Of a stretch of DNA of 64,000 bases, positions 24,791-37,632 are shown piece after piece. The stretch is from Rhyacichthys aspro (Eukaryota; Chordata; Actinopteri; Gobiiformes; Rhyacichthyidae): positions 16,197,422 to 16,261,421 of the forward strand of contig CM072158.1 in NCBI GenBank assembly GCA_036850595.1. Direction: 5' to 3'. The translations under genes were made by a program, and so were the position numbers. Below the pieces are notes generated by a model, which had not been told where the DNA came from, ran no database searches, and was given only the letters and a program-made list of their open reading frames with translations. The stretch's first letter is position 1. Each line of letters begins with the position of its first letter.

Positions 24791-25876
24791 CAATTTGTCT
24801 TTGTAATGGAAGGCACTTTGAGTATTATATAGCAAATTCCTGCAGTAAAAAAAAATAATAGCACGCAGTTATGCACAGTGTTATTATAGCACCTTTTGAG
24901 TAGCAATCTTTACGATAGCTCCAGAGTTTTATGTTATATTTCTTCTTTCGATACTGTCAAATTTTCTTGCGACTGGAATGCTGTTTTGAATAAAGTTCAA
25001 ACATTTAAGCCAAATACAGAAAGTTAGGAAGTCAAGGACAAGAAAACAATAATAATAATGATGACATTAAGTAGAATGAGCAAGAGAAATGATAGATGAT
25101 TTAATAGAGGAGATACTATATGCACAGGACTGTGCAAATTTTTTTGGCAGGTGTGGATATAAAAAGAAAAGTAAACTATAAAGTATGACAAAACCAGGCC
25201 AAACTGACCTAAACCAGACCATCAAATGTTAGAAGGAACTTAGGTTAAACCAGACCATGTAATCCCAGACTGGACCTCCGTGACTTTGGATCAGGAGGAC
25301 TACTTGTTCTGGGATCACTCTAAAAATTCTATGTTTTTGCCTCTTCTATCACTTTTCCATTTTGTAAATAAAAAAACAAAAAACACACACACTAAAAAAA
25401 AAAAATCTTTCTTTACTGCATATCTTCATACCTGACTAAAACTTTCGCACTGTACTGTATATTTTCTATAGTCCCTTAAACTAGCATCTGTGATCGGTAT
25501 TCTATGACATGTTTCTGTTATCAGCATGATGCAACACCAATACTGTCTTAATATAAAAACAGAGATATCCTGGACGACTGGCAAATCTACAACATGTGTG
25601 CAGTTAGTGAGAGGGCAGACAATCTCGTTACTCAATATTTAGCTGGTCTATATGAGCATTTAGGGCTACACAGACTTAAGGCTGCATGTTGCAAATCAGT
25701 AGATGCTCAGGATTATGTTGTGATAGACTTTCTCATCACAATCTGCTAAAACAAGGGGCACCTGTGGAGAGTTCCATGCACCTTGCTAAAGCCACAGAAA
25801 CCTACTGTACATCAAGATATACTGCAATATACTGTAATGTATGCTGCTCTTTTGCTGCAGTGGGAAGGTATGTTTT
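24791..25876. other. Non-genic DNA
   Basis: No gene is seen. A-rich tracts occur at about 25370-25410. Confidence 0.5.
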
Positions 25877-26240
25877 AGAACAGACGTGGGCATTTTAAGG
25901 CCCGGGTCCACATCAGGCCCGCGACCTGCCCTTGTCCGGCCCTCAGGAGGCTTGAATAAAACTGTTCACAAACTGAGGAATAGCAGTGTAAATGTGAATG
26001 ATGTTTCTGGTGAATGTAAAAGGGTAAATTCAGATTCATAACAGATCTGTTATCATTAGTGTTTCTGCAGGTTCTACAGGGAGCGTATTAAAGTGACAAG
26101 ACTTAAGTTGGGTGTTGACTGAAGGTGTTAATACACATGTTGAGCCAGGCCTGGTTTTAGTGAAAAAAAAATGCAAAACAAGCTTATTGGTGTCTAATCT
26201 TTTTTTGTTATGTTTTTCTATAGCCCGGCCACCATGTTTA
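25877..26240. mobile_element. Worn hAT-type miniature element (probable)
   Basis: The left part reads 'gacgtgggcattttaaggcc', then 'cgggtccacatcaggcccgc', and resembles the 'gtgggcaaactacggccc' end of a vertebrate hAT miniature family. The right part has 'tttttctatagcccggccacc', like the other subterminal region. The terminal repeats are too decayed to define a target duplication. Confidence 0.45.
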
Positions 26241-26989
26241 CCTTTATTTAGGCTGGGGAAACTTTACAAGAGCGAAAGTTGTCTATGAAATGATGTTAAA
26301 GCTGCATTTAAATTGCTGTGTAATTTCAACCAATTAATCTAGTCCAAATCTTATGGACTTCCAGGAGAAAACCAAAACATCGGTCAAAAACTATTACTAA
26401 CCAAATAAGACATTTCCCAAGAGCTAAGTAGAAGTCAGAGAAGGTGGGACCAAGACTGTAAAAAAATTCAATGGCAATGACCAGCAACAGTCAGTTTTGT
26501 GTTGGAAATGTCACTTCAGGGAATCGACTGAAGCTTGCCATGCACAACTCATCACAGATGCTACTGTCTTGATGGACAGTTCCACCAATTTAAAGTTTCT
26601 GCCTGATGTTAAACAAAACCATAGGAGAATATTCTTTGTTTTTAGTCTTTTGGGGGTTCGTTCAGTAAAACAATAAATACGTGCATACAATGAACTGTGG
26701 GATGATGTCTGTGAGTCAGATACATTATATCCTGCTAGATTCTATTTCAATGTCAAAACCACACGCATGATGATTCTCTCAAACATCTTTAACTGTCTAA
26801 ATAACATTCCAACGTGATAACTTCAAAAAAAATATTTAAGTTTGCCTCAATGACTCTGCATTTGCATCTGAATAGACTTTCAAGTGAAGGATCTTTAACA
26901 AACTCAGCCAGTATTCAATTCCAGCTTAATTTTCTAACTTCAGCGCTGACATTGTTTGGAGTAGATTTGTAATGAATGCGGCTCTAAGA
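26241..26989. other. Non-genic DNA
   Basis: No gene or repeat family is recognised. Confidence 0.5.
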
Positions 26990-27450
26990 CATCATCTGAC
27001 TTCAGCATCATCTCTTTTTAATTATCATCCACTAAATGATTCACAAATGAATTATTCTGCTTTTCCCCTTACAACTATCAGAGTCAAACAGAGACAAAGT
27101 CATGTGTGAAATTATAGGAATAAATGAGAAGATCGCAGGGAATACAAGCTTTAAAAAACAAGTGAAACCTTAATATGCACGTGTGAGTTGCCCTGCCACT
27201 CGTTTGCTGCCAAATGATTGCCCCAAAGCAACCAATTTGGATCTGACAAATTTAGCATTTTATCCTTCTACATTGATTTTTTTCTACTTTTCCCTAACTC
27301 TTTCACTTGTTCTCTCCTCAGGTCTCAATGGAATACAGTGACATACGCACATCAATGCAGTAATCTAACGGTGAATGACGTCAAACTTCAGTCCTCCTGC
27401 TTGTGTCTGTGCAATTACCGCTTAATGCATGCATGATCTGTTGCCTCTTT
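26990..27450. other. Candidate conserved noncoding block
   Basis: A repeat-free stretch with words such as 'tttttaattatcatccacta', 'attgccccaaagcaacc' and 'caattaccgcttaatgcatgc'. A 72-codon plus-strand frame lacks any known domain. Regulatory role inferred. Confidence 0.22.
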
Positions 27451-29596
27451 CAGTGCTTCAGACACCTTTCAAGTCCTTTGTTCTCTCTATTAGAACAAGA
27501 AGAAAGAGACAGGGCCGAGTGAAGGTACAAACACTACAAAGCACAAAGCAATTCTTTTGATAAAAATCAACATATTTTTAATATGAGCACCATGGAATTA
27601 CCCTTTTCATACAGTTTAGTATTTATCCTTACCCATTATTCTTGCATGTCAAGTAATATGCTTTGCAGAGGTCTGTGAAGTTGCATTACAGTTTATTCAG
27701 ATGTGTGTAATAAACACTTTACATATTGATGTCATGATGATAGAAGCAAGAAGCACCTATTACTACATACAACAAGGCAACCACAAACAACATTACAGTT
27801 TTTCCCATAACCTGACTAGGCCTTGGTGGCCCATCTTAAACTAATTGGCCTGGCCATAGACACCACATGAACCATATCTTAGCAGCTGTGTCTGTTACGC
27901 GAGTTTCCTAACTGCTGAGAAGAGCTCAGTCTCCACAGCAGCTGTTGCTGAGTCAGCACCGCTGCACGAAGGTTTGAGTGTGAGGAGACTTCTTTTCTTA
28001 ACCAAGTGACATTTAAGTTGTTGATTATTCTTCAGAGAAAGTCTAGATAAGTTGGCAATAGCTGTTGTCAATACTAAAACTCTCCTAAAAACTAGCGCCT
28101 CCTCATCTTCTGCTTCTCTGTGGCTGCATGAGCAACAGGCAGAGAATACAAACAAAGACTGAAGAGCAATGCTCTGTTAATAAGAAAAACATTAGCAAAG
28201 TCACTTTGCAGCAACCCACAGCTTATAGCTGATTCACCCCTGGATTAATCGACTGTTTAATCAACCCCGTTCATGCAGGGATAATGTCTATTTTTACAGT
28301 AACATGTTGCACTTAAAGCAGCACTATCATCAAAATGAATGCTCATTTGCATAAATATGTGTAATTTGGGGTCACACCTCCTCCGTGATGTAAGCACCAG
28401 ACAGAGTATGCTCTCCAGTTCCTACAGCAAACCGTTCATATCCCCTGGACTGTCTGTGCAACCATTAAGAATTCTTCCAGTCCAGTGGAATTGGTAATTA
28501 AATAAGCCAGATGTTAGTTTAACAGTCTTTGCGGGAGAAGAAAAAAATACAACAATCCACTGATTTGTAGCCTCTAGATATTCTCAATGGTCGTATAAAT
28601 AGAGCAGCTAAAAAATAAATAAAAAAACACTTGCTCACTTCTACCCCTTCACTGACAGCACAGTAGTCAGTTAGTGGCATTTAGTAAGTGCAAGTTAGAA
28701 GGTGTTTTTTTAAACTTCACCCTCCTATAAATAGAATTTGTTTGCCTTTGCAGCTAGTGCTACTGCTATTATACTGTACACATCCACAGAGTACACAATC
28801 AAGCCACAAGAAGGTGTAGCGAACATAAACCCCAAAAATCTAATATATACTTGCATTGATTGTATAGTATAATTTTATAGGTACAAAACTGCTTTTATGA
28901 GAAACATCCCAATAACTTAAAATTACAAGTACAACACAGCAGCCATAGATCAGTAAAATATTCAGGCGGTGTAGTTAATCCATTTCAGAAGCAAGTTTAA
29001 TGATGAACATTTAATTCTTAGTTTAAATCAAATCCCAGCATAAATCAGTGGGAGGGAGGAGACACCCTTAAAGACACATTTGAGCAGGACTTAGACTAAT
29101 TGGAAAAGATGGAACCGAGCCGAGGAGCAAAAGTAGATACAGAGACAAAATGATTCCCCTGACTGCACTAAGTCTTCTCGTTTAATACAATTCCTCAGGC
29201 ACAAGTGGGTTTTCCTCTCACCATACAGAGCACTTTAGATTCATTTATATTAAGACCATTAGGAATTACATTAGTACTATTTATATTTGGGTTATTATTT
29301 GTGCTCATGACTGAGTGTATCAAGACTGAGATTGAGGGATTAAGACCAAGGCTGTCAAGTTATTCTGCTTTTCAATGCCTTGCTCAACTTGGTTGATAAC
29401 CTTTGGGGGAAAAAACACAAAAAAGCAATCAATTTAAAAGAGTTGCATTGAGTTTTAAATGCTTTTTTTTCAATTTAAATAAATTAGAGCTAAATTAATT
29501 AATGCAGCAGATATTAATGTAGTATTTAAATAGCTTTTAACTGAATCATGAATAAAAAGTAAAAAGATAGTTTTTCATGTTATTACATTTAAATAT
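27451..29596. other. Non-genic DNA
   Basis: No gene is recognised. The 86-codon minus frame at 27895-28155 has no domain or clear splice support. (TAAA)-type sequence lies at about 28610-28626. Confidence 0.5.
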
Positions 29597-29944
29597 TTCA
29601 TTTCATTTCATCTTCTACCGCTTATCCCACTTTGTGGGGTCGCGGCTTATCCCACTTTGTGGGGTCGCGGCTTATCCCACTTTGTGGGGTCGCGGGTGGC
29701 TGGAGCCTATCCCAGCTGCTTTGGGCCTTAGGCGGGGTACACCCTGGACAGTGGCCAGTTCGTCGCAGGGCTGACACTTAGACGTACATTGACAGACAAC
29801 CATTCACTCTCACATTCATCCACTAGGGGCACTTTAGAGTCACCAATTCACCTATACATGCATGTCTTTGGGCGGTGGGAGGAAGCCGGAGATCCCGGAG
29901 AGAACCCACGGTGACACAGGGAGGACATGCAGACTCCTCACAGA
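29597..29944 (-). repeat. SINE-like copy, reverse orientation, head-truncated
   Basis: The reverse complement of the family at 30642: 'ggctggagcctatcccagc', 'ggcggggtacaccctgg', 'gacagacaaccattcactc', 'gcatgtctttgggcgg', 'ccggagagaacccac', 'gcagactcctcacagaaag'. The tRNA-like head is missing. The family's tail end carries a 25-bp unit present three times (29621-29695). Confidence 0.85.
29621..29695. repeat. Exact triplication of a 25-bp unit at the SINE tail
   Basis: Units start at 29621, 29646 and 29671, each beginning 'cttatcccactttgtggggt' and ending 'cgcgg'. They are identical, which implies a recent local expansion. Confidence 0.95.
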
Positions 29945-29946
29945 AA

Positions 29947-29986
29947 GACCAGAGTTAGCCAATGATGACCAGAGTTAGCCAATGAT
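29947..29986. repeat. 20-bp tandem duplication
   Basis: 'gaccagagttagccaatgat' occurs twice in a row (29947-29966 and 29967-29986), directly at the head-side boundary of the reverse SINE-like copy. A third, drifted version follows ('gagttggctacaatcggcca'). Confidence 0.9.
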
Positions 29987-30640
29987 GTTTTGAGTTGGCT
30001 ACAATCGGCCAACGATGTTTTTATGATTCTTTTAAATCATATTTAAACACATGGTTTTATTATTTATGGTTATATTTAATATTTGTTATTAAAATATCTA
30101 AACCATTATGTATTATTTTTATATTATAAAAAGGTGTTTTTTTACTCATATAATTATAATTCCCATTATTATTATATATTTCAGGGTTTCTATCATTTAG
30201 ACAGTTTTTGTTTGACAAAGCCCAATTAGATTGCAAAACTAAAGATTATTTAATTCAAGTGATTGTCATTACGAGCTTAAAGAAATTTAATAGGCTACAC
30301 TCATTAAAAAATAACTATAGCGCACAGCACATGCTGGTATTAAACCAATTATAAGCATATCAACATACATACCAAGCATTTGTGTGCCAATTGAGGGCTT
30401 AAACGATGTATATTTAAACAAAGTGTAAGGCCACATACCAACAGTGTCTCTATTGTCATCCATCCATTGACCGTTCTCAAGGCAAAACTAAGGATGCACG
30501 GACCTGGTGCAGCAGAAACTAATCAACAACTGGAGCTGTCAGCACAGTGTAAACCACAGCAGCTCATGGTGGCGAATACCGCAAACTATTCTGTAGCTCA
30601 AATAAGTGGTATTATTGAAAAGATAAAAGAGGAGAGATGA
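29987..30640. other. Very AT-rich non-genic DNA
   Basis: No gene is seen. 30030-30185 is dominated by A and T with repeated ATTATTAT/TATTTA words. Confidence 0.55.
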
Positions 30641-31032
30641 GAGGGTGCACGGTAGCAGAGTTTTTAACACTCCTGTTTCACAGCAAGAAGGTCGTGAGTT
30701 CAAACCCCGGCCGACTCAAAACATCCTCAGCGGACTCTGGTCTTTCTGTGAGGAGTCTGCATGTCGTCACTGTGGGTTCTCTCCGGGCACTCTGGCTTCC
30801 CCCCACCACCCAAAGACATGCATGTATAGGTCAACTGGCAACTCTAAAGTATCCCTAGTAAATGAATGTGAAAGTGAATGGTTGTCTGTCAATGTTCATC
30901 TTCAAGTGTCAGCCCTGCGACTAACTGGCCATTGTCCAGAGTGTATCTTGCCTAAGGCCCCAAGCTGCTGGGATAGGCTCCAGCCACCCACGACCCTCAA
31001 CGGGAATAAGTGGTAAAAAATGAATGAAAAAT
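30641..31032 (+). repeat. tRNA-headed SINE-like element, full-length form
   Basis: The head 'gtgcacggtagcagagtttt' carries an A-box-like word, and 'gtgagttcaaaccccggc' is a good RNA polymerase III B-box. Then follow 'gtgaggagtctgcatgtcg', 'gggttctctccgggcac', 'caaagacatgcatgtatag', 'gaatggttgtctgtcaatg', 'gtcagccctgcgac', 'gctgggataggctccagcc' and an (ATGA)-type tail. This is a widespread teleost family; five or more related pieces lie in this window. Open frames across it have no coding meaning. Confidence 0.85.
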
Positions 31033-33869
31033 GAATTAGATGAGAGGACTCAGTAAAGGTCATAGGGTGACATGGGGTCTATTTAGAATATTTCTGTTGT
31101 TGTTAGACCTCCTTGGACTCCTATAATAAGTGCAGGCTAGTGACTCATTGTTGTCATTGGTGTGTGACTGGGTTTGTAACATTTGAATTTCCAACTCTTC
31201 TTTGTCCTGGTCTAGAATAGTACTATACAGACAATAACGTGCCACTGACTCCTTTGGAATTATGGAATCCCTAAATGAAATACGCTTTAAAATGCCTTGC
31301 ACAACTTTTTATTGAGCGGAACGCCTTCAAGAGAAATACTGTGGTGGGAGCTGGGGCTTTTTCTTTATTTGCTTTGTTCTAACCATCAATTTTGGCCTCT
31401 TTTGTAGATTACCTCACTGGAGACATTAAATAAAGGGGGAATTTTGGAATTAAGTTGTTTCTTCCAAAGAGAGGGCTGGGACTATTAGTCCTATCTTTGT
31501 CTTTGCAAATCTAGTGTTTAATATACATCTGCTGTGCACTTGGGCCACTCCGTTTAATTAAAGTCCATTACATGAATTAGGGTTATCTAAGTACAAAAGA
31601 GAAAAACACTTTATTCCTAAATGCCACTGGTGTCAGCCAAGGATATGGGTGTGAGTTAAACTTTGAAATGTTTTTCTCATTTGTTGCCTGTCACGGCACC
31701 TCTTCCAGACACAGAGCTTTGTCCTTCAGCGGGATGCTACTTAGAGGCAGTGCAAATCTAATTTTAATGTGTACACATGGATTCTCCCATGTCACTCCAC
31801 TCAAAGTCACTTTCCTTCAGACATGGATTTATGAAAAATGTACAAATATTAAAGAAATACAGTACATTTTGCTGTCTTTTTTTTTTTTTACAAATTTGCA
31901 TATACTAGACACCTCATTCAAAACTTAAAAATATCTTTGCCAAACAGATTCTTGGATCTAAGTGCTGTATCTGCTGCCCTCTATAAGAAAGGTGTACAGT
32001 TAAGTTTACCATCAGTTTCACACTCATAGCATGGAATTTCTCATTTGAAAACTATCAAAGCTTAAAAAATAAAAAAAAAAGACACTAAAATCATATGCTG
32101 TGGAGAGTGAAGGACTGGGCTGACACAAACGGGATGTTTTGAGCTCACGATCCAACAAGTGACTAATGCGATTTAAGCCTCAATGGAAAACATTTACAAG
32201 CTCGTCTGAATTCAAATTACACTTATTTTTGGATTTGCAAAAATTGTGCAAACCAGTGGAACGGTGCAGTGTAATGGAAAAAGTTCATCTGGATAATCTC
32301 ATTTGTGGATTAAAGGTTATTATGACGACAATGTAGTAAAATGAAATAAGCTGGCTGCATTATTATTATTAAACCATTGCTGTTATCTCATAGATATGCT
32401 CTATTTTCCTCCTCATCGCACATATTCATTCATTCCGACATTCATTCTGACCCTGATCTGTACTTCAGTGTTTTCATTTTTTTATATACAGTATATAATG
32501 GATAAACTTTGTGAATATCAATGCATCAAGCAGCAGTGTGAATGAAAAAAAAAAAAAATCAGCTATGCACTGCTCATATTATTATTTTTTTAAATTCTTT
32601 TACAGTTCATGTTTGATAGGTCAAGTCTGTTTTACAGCTTCTTGTTAATTAACATTTGATGTCATCAGATATGCTGTATAATTATGTATAACCATTGGAC
32701 AACTGTATTGATCGAACACCTTAAATTACCCTTAAAACCCCCTCAGATTAGAATGTTTTTAACCAGTTCATGTTTCCTTTAAGAACTTGTGACCATACTG
32801 CAGTAGTCTTTGGACACATCTGGATAATCTCCCAGCACCCATCACTCCCGCTGACTTCTTGAGCACATGGATTGTAGCAGTATCGATGTGAGATTCCTGT
32901 TTCCTCATAGACGTTAAGGGCCGTCAATGAGATCGATGCACATGTGAAGAGACAAGAGGGAAACTACACAGACAAGGGTCAAAATACTACCGCTATTGTT
33001 TTTTGTTTTTTTTACTCGGAATCTCCATCGACTAATGCACCGTGTTGTGTTTGGTCAATGAAAGCAATGTGGTATAAAAAATAAATGAGGTTACAAGGTT
33101 AAGACTGTTACATGGTTGTGTACATAGAAGATAGTCCACCTGTAATCAGTGAGTCTGTAAGGCAGAGATCTCACTGCCTCAGACTCAGCTATAACTTTAA
33201 AAAAAAACATAGGCTCTGTTCATATTTTTAAATATCAGCCAAGTGTGCATTTTGGCAGCCCAAAATCCATTTAGTGTCCATTTATTCAAAAATGGTAAGA
33301 AATTCTGACAGGATGATTTAGGCACTACACACGTGTGCTGTCAGTGAGAGGGTAGGAAACGGTAGCAAGTGGCTTAACATTTAGGCTACCAGCTAAATCA
33401 CTGAATGCTTAGGACAACTTACTAACACCAAAAAGGATTAGTCCTCAATATATGGTTACACTGAGATCTGTGTGATGAGATTAGCATTACAAGAGCTGTT
33501 AAACATACGTTAAGGTAAAATGCTCATTGCATATAGTATAATCATGGGCATGACATAAATTATGCAATACATCTGTAAAAGCCAGATAGCTCCCACTTCT
33601 TCTTGCTTTATCTGCTAATGGAAACAACCTGCAGTCAACTAAGTAGAAGTAGATTTTAGAGTCTGGTTTAGTTTTTTGTACTTTTCACTTATTTCTGTCC
33701 CTCAAATTTCCATTTAAAGCGATTTGGGTAATTTATGTCACAGTTGTGTTTCCTTTTATTGTCTCTGATGCTTCTTAGTAAAGTGTACAAAGTAAAGCCT
33801 ATCTTTTCTGTGTTCTTTTGACCTTTCTAAAAGGATATTCTTCTTAATGAAATTCCAATACACTACTTT
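31033..33869. other. Non-genic DNA
   Basis: No gene is recognised. A/T runs lie at about 31878-31889, 32070-32080 and 32545-32558. Weak CTCF-like text on the minus strand at about 31971-31986 is not listed separately. Confidence 0.5.
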
Positions 33870-33995
33870 TTAAACTTTATTACTAACTTTTCAAAAACGT
33901 TGAACTGCTAAAAAATTTTGGGAACCCAAATAAAATCTTTAGTGACTCACTTTTGAGCCTCCATCCAGACTTTGGAAATCATTGCTCTAAGGTGT
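33870..33995. mobile_element. Possible hAT-type terminal fragment
   Basis: 'gggaacccaaataaaatc', 'tgactcacttttgagcc' and 'gactttggaaatcattgctc' resemble the common fish hAT miniature end of the form 'gacccacttttgggtcc ... ggaaccactg'. The other end is not recognised. Confidence 0.3.
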
Positions 33996-35334
33996 CTAAT
34001 TTAGTAATTTTACCTTACAATTTAAGGCTTTTGTTATCACATGGACGTGTACATTTTTGATTTTGATAAGATTATGAGAAAAATCACAGACAAAATAGTA
34101 ATTAATATTTGGTGAGGCACAAGATGTATGTAAAAGATGTGTTATTCTTATTGTTGCCTGCTTTTGAGGCAGCACAATTTAAAGATTTTATGTATGCTAT
34201 ATATGTCAAGTTAAAAATGTTTTGTGTTGCTTGAAATTGTACTGTGTAAAATCTGTGATAACAAATAGTGGCATAAAAAAACAAAAAAAAACAACAACAT
34301 GAATTTCCACAGGCGCCACTGCTGTCACTAGTAATTACTTTTATTGTACTAGCAGTAGTAATTCTTTGTGATACAGATATTGTGCGTGTTGTTGTTGCCC
34401 TATTTCAAATGATTCCTTATGTATTTAAAGTTTGCTAATAATTTTCAGAGCATGACCACACTGTTATAAAGTCAACAATATTCAAAAAGCAAAGGGTTTT
34501 TTACTGATACAAAAATAACAAATATGCAGTATCAGTAAAATTCACAGGAAATCACATAAAAATCACATCCTAGTGACTGCCATAAGAAAATACATTTATT
34601 GACATAAGATAAATAAATGACATAAAAGAGTATAGTGAGTATCCATTGGGCAGGTGCCATGTATTTAACAGGTGGTGTCCCGTCGAAGAAGCAGCTGGTA
34701 GGGGCTGTGAGGGCCACTAGGGACAGAATGTTCCACGTCCCCAGCTGTGCCTCCGCCTCATACCGTATTCCTCCTAAAACGATGAGAAGAATGACAGTGC
34801 CTTCGCTCTCAGGTTTTATCTAAAGAAGCACACCTGGCTCCTTCTGAACAGCACTGAAGTTTCATCTGCTGTCCCTAATATCCACTCTTCTGTGTAACCC
34901 ATGCCAGAAAAGGCCACATCATATCATACACCAACTGTTTCTTTTACAGCATATTTAGGGCTGAATATTTCTGCCTTTAAAGTACAGCTCAGAAACTAAT
35001 CTGTCTCTGGCACAAAGCCAAAATAACACATCCTCTCCTGCAGTTGGTTTATCTATCAAGTCCTCAGAGCCAAATACAATCCTGTTGATTTCTGATAAAT
35101 CTTGCATCACGATAATGTCTTATTTTCATTTGGTCACAGCACAACTGCACACAGCTCACTATTTCTATTTCCTAAGAATCCTAAGTCTCTAAATATACAC
35201 TTTAACTGTTTGAAAATGAGCTGCATGTCCATTTTGGCAACCAAAATTTAGAAGAGCACAATACATTTTCATTGTATGAAAGAGCCCTTGCCTTAAAAAA
35301 TAGCAAATTCTGCAGAAACAGGATGATTTTGGCA
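33996..35334. other. Non-genic DNA
   Basis: No gene or repeat is recognised with confidence. Short overlapping frames at 34532-34823 on both strands lack motifs. Confidence 0.5.
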
Positions 35335-35765
35335 AACAGCAACCAAGGCCACACTCACACTAGAGTCATTTGAACCGTTCCGTGCCGATGCACATTTGGG
35401 GAGGGGTCTCACACATGCAGAAACAGTCTGTGCCTGGGCCCAGTTACCCCATCCGGTTGGATGCTGATAAAATCCTAGGTCATCATGATGTGCCCTTTGT
35501 TTACGTGTCCTTTCTAAAATGTTACAATGCAGAACATTAACCCAAAAACATTGATTTTGTGTCTTAGTTTGAGTTAAATTAAGTAGACACGGTCGCATTT
35601 CTATAATATGTTATCGTTTAAAAGGACTGTGCGACGTACTTGGCTCGTATGTAAGCAACTGCTCTGTGACCACCTCTTCCAACCAAGCTAAAGCTTTGGA
35701 AGCGTTCCGTTCTCAAGCATTGTTGGGAGCACTCACATGAGTCAAATGAACCAGACTTTAGGGCC
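35335..35765. mobile_element. Possible miniature element, unclassified
   Basis: The block is bounded by two related words in the same orientation: 'cactcacactagagtcattt' followed by 'gaaccgttcc' at about 35353-35381, and 'gcactcacatgagtcaaatg' followed by 'aacc' at about 35729-35752. Sequence between them is GC-richer than the flanks. It resembles fish repeats with 'tcatttgaaccgttccgtgcc'. Ends and target duplication are unresolved. Confidence 0.35.
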
Positions 35766-36819
35766 ATCCAGCTAAAGTCTACATGCTATAGGTCACAGAA
35801 TGTGAAAAACTATACTAGGGATGAACATGCACAAGCGTTGAATAACACAACATGGAATAAAAATCTTGCTGATCCCTTGAGAATACTGTGCTTACCCTAA
35901 CTGGGTTGTGAGAATCGTGTTTCTTGACATTTTGTCTGCTGCCTTTGGCTGTCTTTTCAGTCCTTCATATGAATCACAAAACAAAACCAATTGTTACTTC
36001 TAATCTATAACATTACAACGGTGCATAGCTATGTTTATGGTCCATACAACCTTCTTTTCAAATGGTAAACATGCACAAGATGTATAGCCTACACATCTCT
36101 GAAGTAGGAAAGAGAGTGGGAGGAGAGAGTAAAACGTGTTTTATACGAACAATGAGTCGTGTAATCTTGTAAGCACCAAAATCCATTAACAAAATGGGCC
36201 CATTAAATGGAAGAACATACACATGCTGTAGAGTGCATAAACATGATTACTGATTTTTGTCCTCTATCTTTTACGTAAAATGATGGCAGAATTTATTAAC
36301 CACCTATATTAGTAGAAATCATTCCAATGTAAATAACTCAAAGTGCCACAACACTGATGAGAATTGGTTGCCATCAATGTAATTTTTTAATCTTAAAAAA
36401 ACGATAAATAAAAAATTTAGTTGGACATAAAATGGCGAGAATCTACCCCTAAAAAACAAAGTTTCAAATGTCTCCTCTGAAATAGTATACTGCAGCCTTG
36501 ACTTGAATAAAGAAAATGCTTCCAGATTTGACTATGTCTTTCACTCCATTTAATTTTAAACTAAAAATTGCTTGTTGGTCCCCCACTGACACTGAGAATG
36601 GGAGTTGTCATGGGCTTTGTATTTGGAAGCACACACTGGTGACATGAGGAATCGACTGGGTTAATTGCATTCTGCCATCAAGTTCTAATTGAAATGACAA
36701 TAAATTTCCATATTTCCTGTTTAAGCAAGTGCTAGAGTACTTGACATAAACAAAAGCGTGTCAGAGAGTGGCTATATTTGTTTGGCTGGTTTTTTTTCCG
36801 GGTGTTGTTGGGGTTCTCT
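35766..36819. other. Non-genic DNA
   Basis: No gene or repeat is recognised. Confidence 0.5.
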
Positions 36820-37195
36820 GCGGACAGCCGACCAGCAGCTGAGCCTCTCCGATAAGCTCGGAGCCAGCGACGAGAAGGGGGGCACCAAAACAGACGTGGA
36901 GAATAAAGATTGGGCCAACAGCGCTGTGTTATTGAAAGGGCTCTATTTCACAGTAAAAGGCAGGAAGGATGGGGTTGTTGTGGACAGTATCAAAATGGCT
37001 ATGTGGGATAGCACTGGTGGCAGGGATAAAAGGCACAACGCAGCATTAGGATCCGGCCTGTGGGAGCTTTTCACAGAGAGTGGGGGGGCAAAGTTGCAAA
37101 AGCATGTCGGTGACTGTAGCCCTCAGTGCCGCACTGCAGGAGAAGGCAAGTTTCCTCGTTTTCACTCTGATGGCGGTGACGGCGAGCGCTGAATG
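36820..37195 (+). CDS. GC-rich open frame, possible exon, unrecognised
   Basis: A stop-free plus-strand frame ends at a TGA at 37190-37192. From about 36824 it is markedly richer in G and C than its flanks, and third codon positions are mostly G or C over the first 40 codons, which is coding-like. A long T-run and 'ttctctgcggacag' just upstream give an acceptor-like site; a weak donor-like 'acagtaaaag' lies near 36951-36960. The predicted peptide is hydrophilic at first (Asp, Lys, Ser, Glu, Gly) and matches no family I know. It may be a terminal exon, a conserved noncoding element with coding-like composition, or chance. Confidence 0.25.
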
Positions 37196-37632
37196 CTGAG
37201 ATCCACTTCACTACCCCGCCTTCTCAGTACTTTGGCTCATGTTCTGTTGATGTTCAATGTGTTCTTTGAAGATGGCTTTCCTCTCACAACACATACAGAA
37301 GAAGTCATCAGTTATACTGGTGGTGGAAAGTGGGCGCCTTAGGAAACACTTAAAGGTAATGATATATTGGAATATAAAGTAAACTAAGAAGTAGAAAGGC
37401 AATATGTGGATGTAGGAAAATCTGTAGTTGATTTTATAAATGTTTGTACGCTTCAGTTGCTGGTCTAATGTTACATGTTGTCATAATGTTAAAAGAGCAA
37501 AGTACCACACTGTTACGATGTAGGTGTTATATTTAGGTAGTGAATGGAAAGTTGAATTCTAGATTTTGGAGAATTTGATTAATTCACCAGCACTACATCC
37601 AGAGTAATGTGCTGTCATGTTTAAAACAATAC
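37196..37632. other. Non-genic DNA
   Basis: No gene is recognised. Confidence 0.5.

Noticed and set aside
30650..30720. tRNA gene suggested by a B-box
   Set aside because: Only the promoter boxes are tRNA-like. No cloverleaf with acceptor stem and anticodon can be drawn, and the sequence continues into the SINE-like body.
30637..31016. Overlapping plus-strand open frames of 73 and 123 codons
   Set aside because: They lie entirely in the SINE-like element, whose sequence is shared by several noncoding copies in this window.
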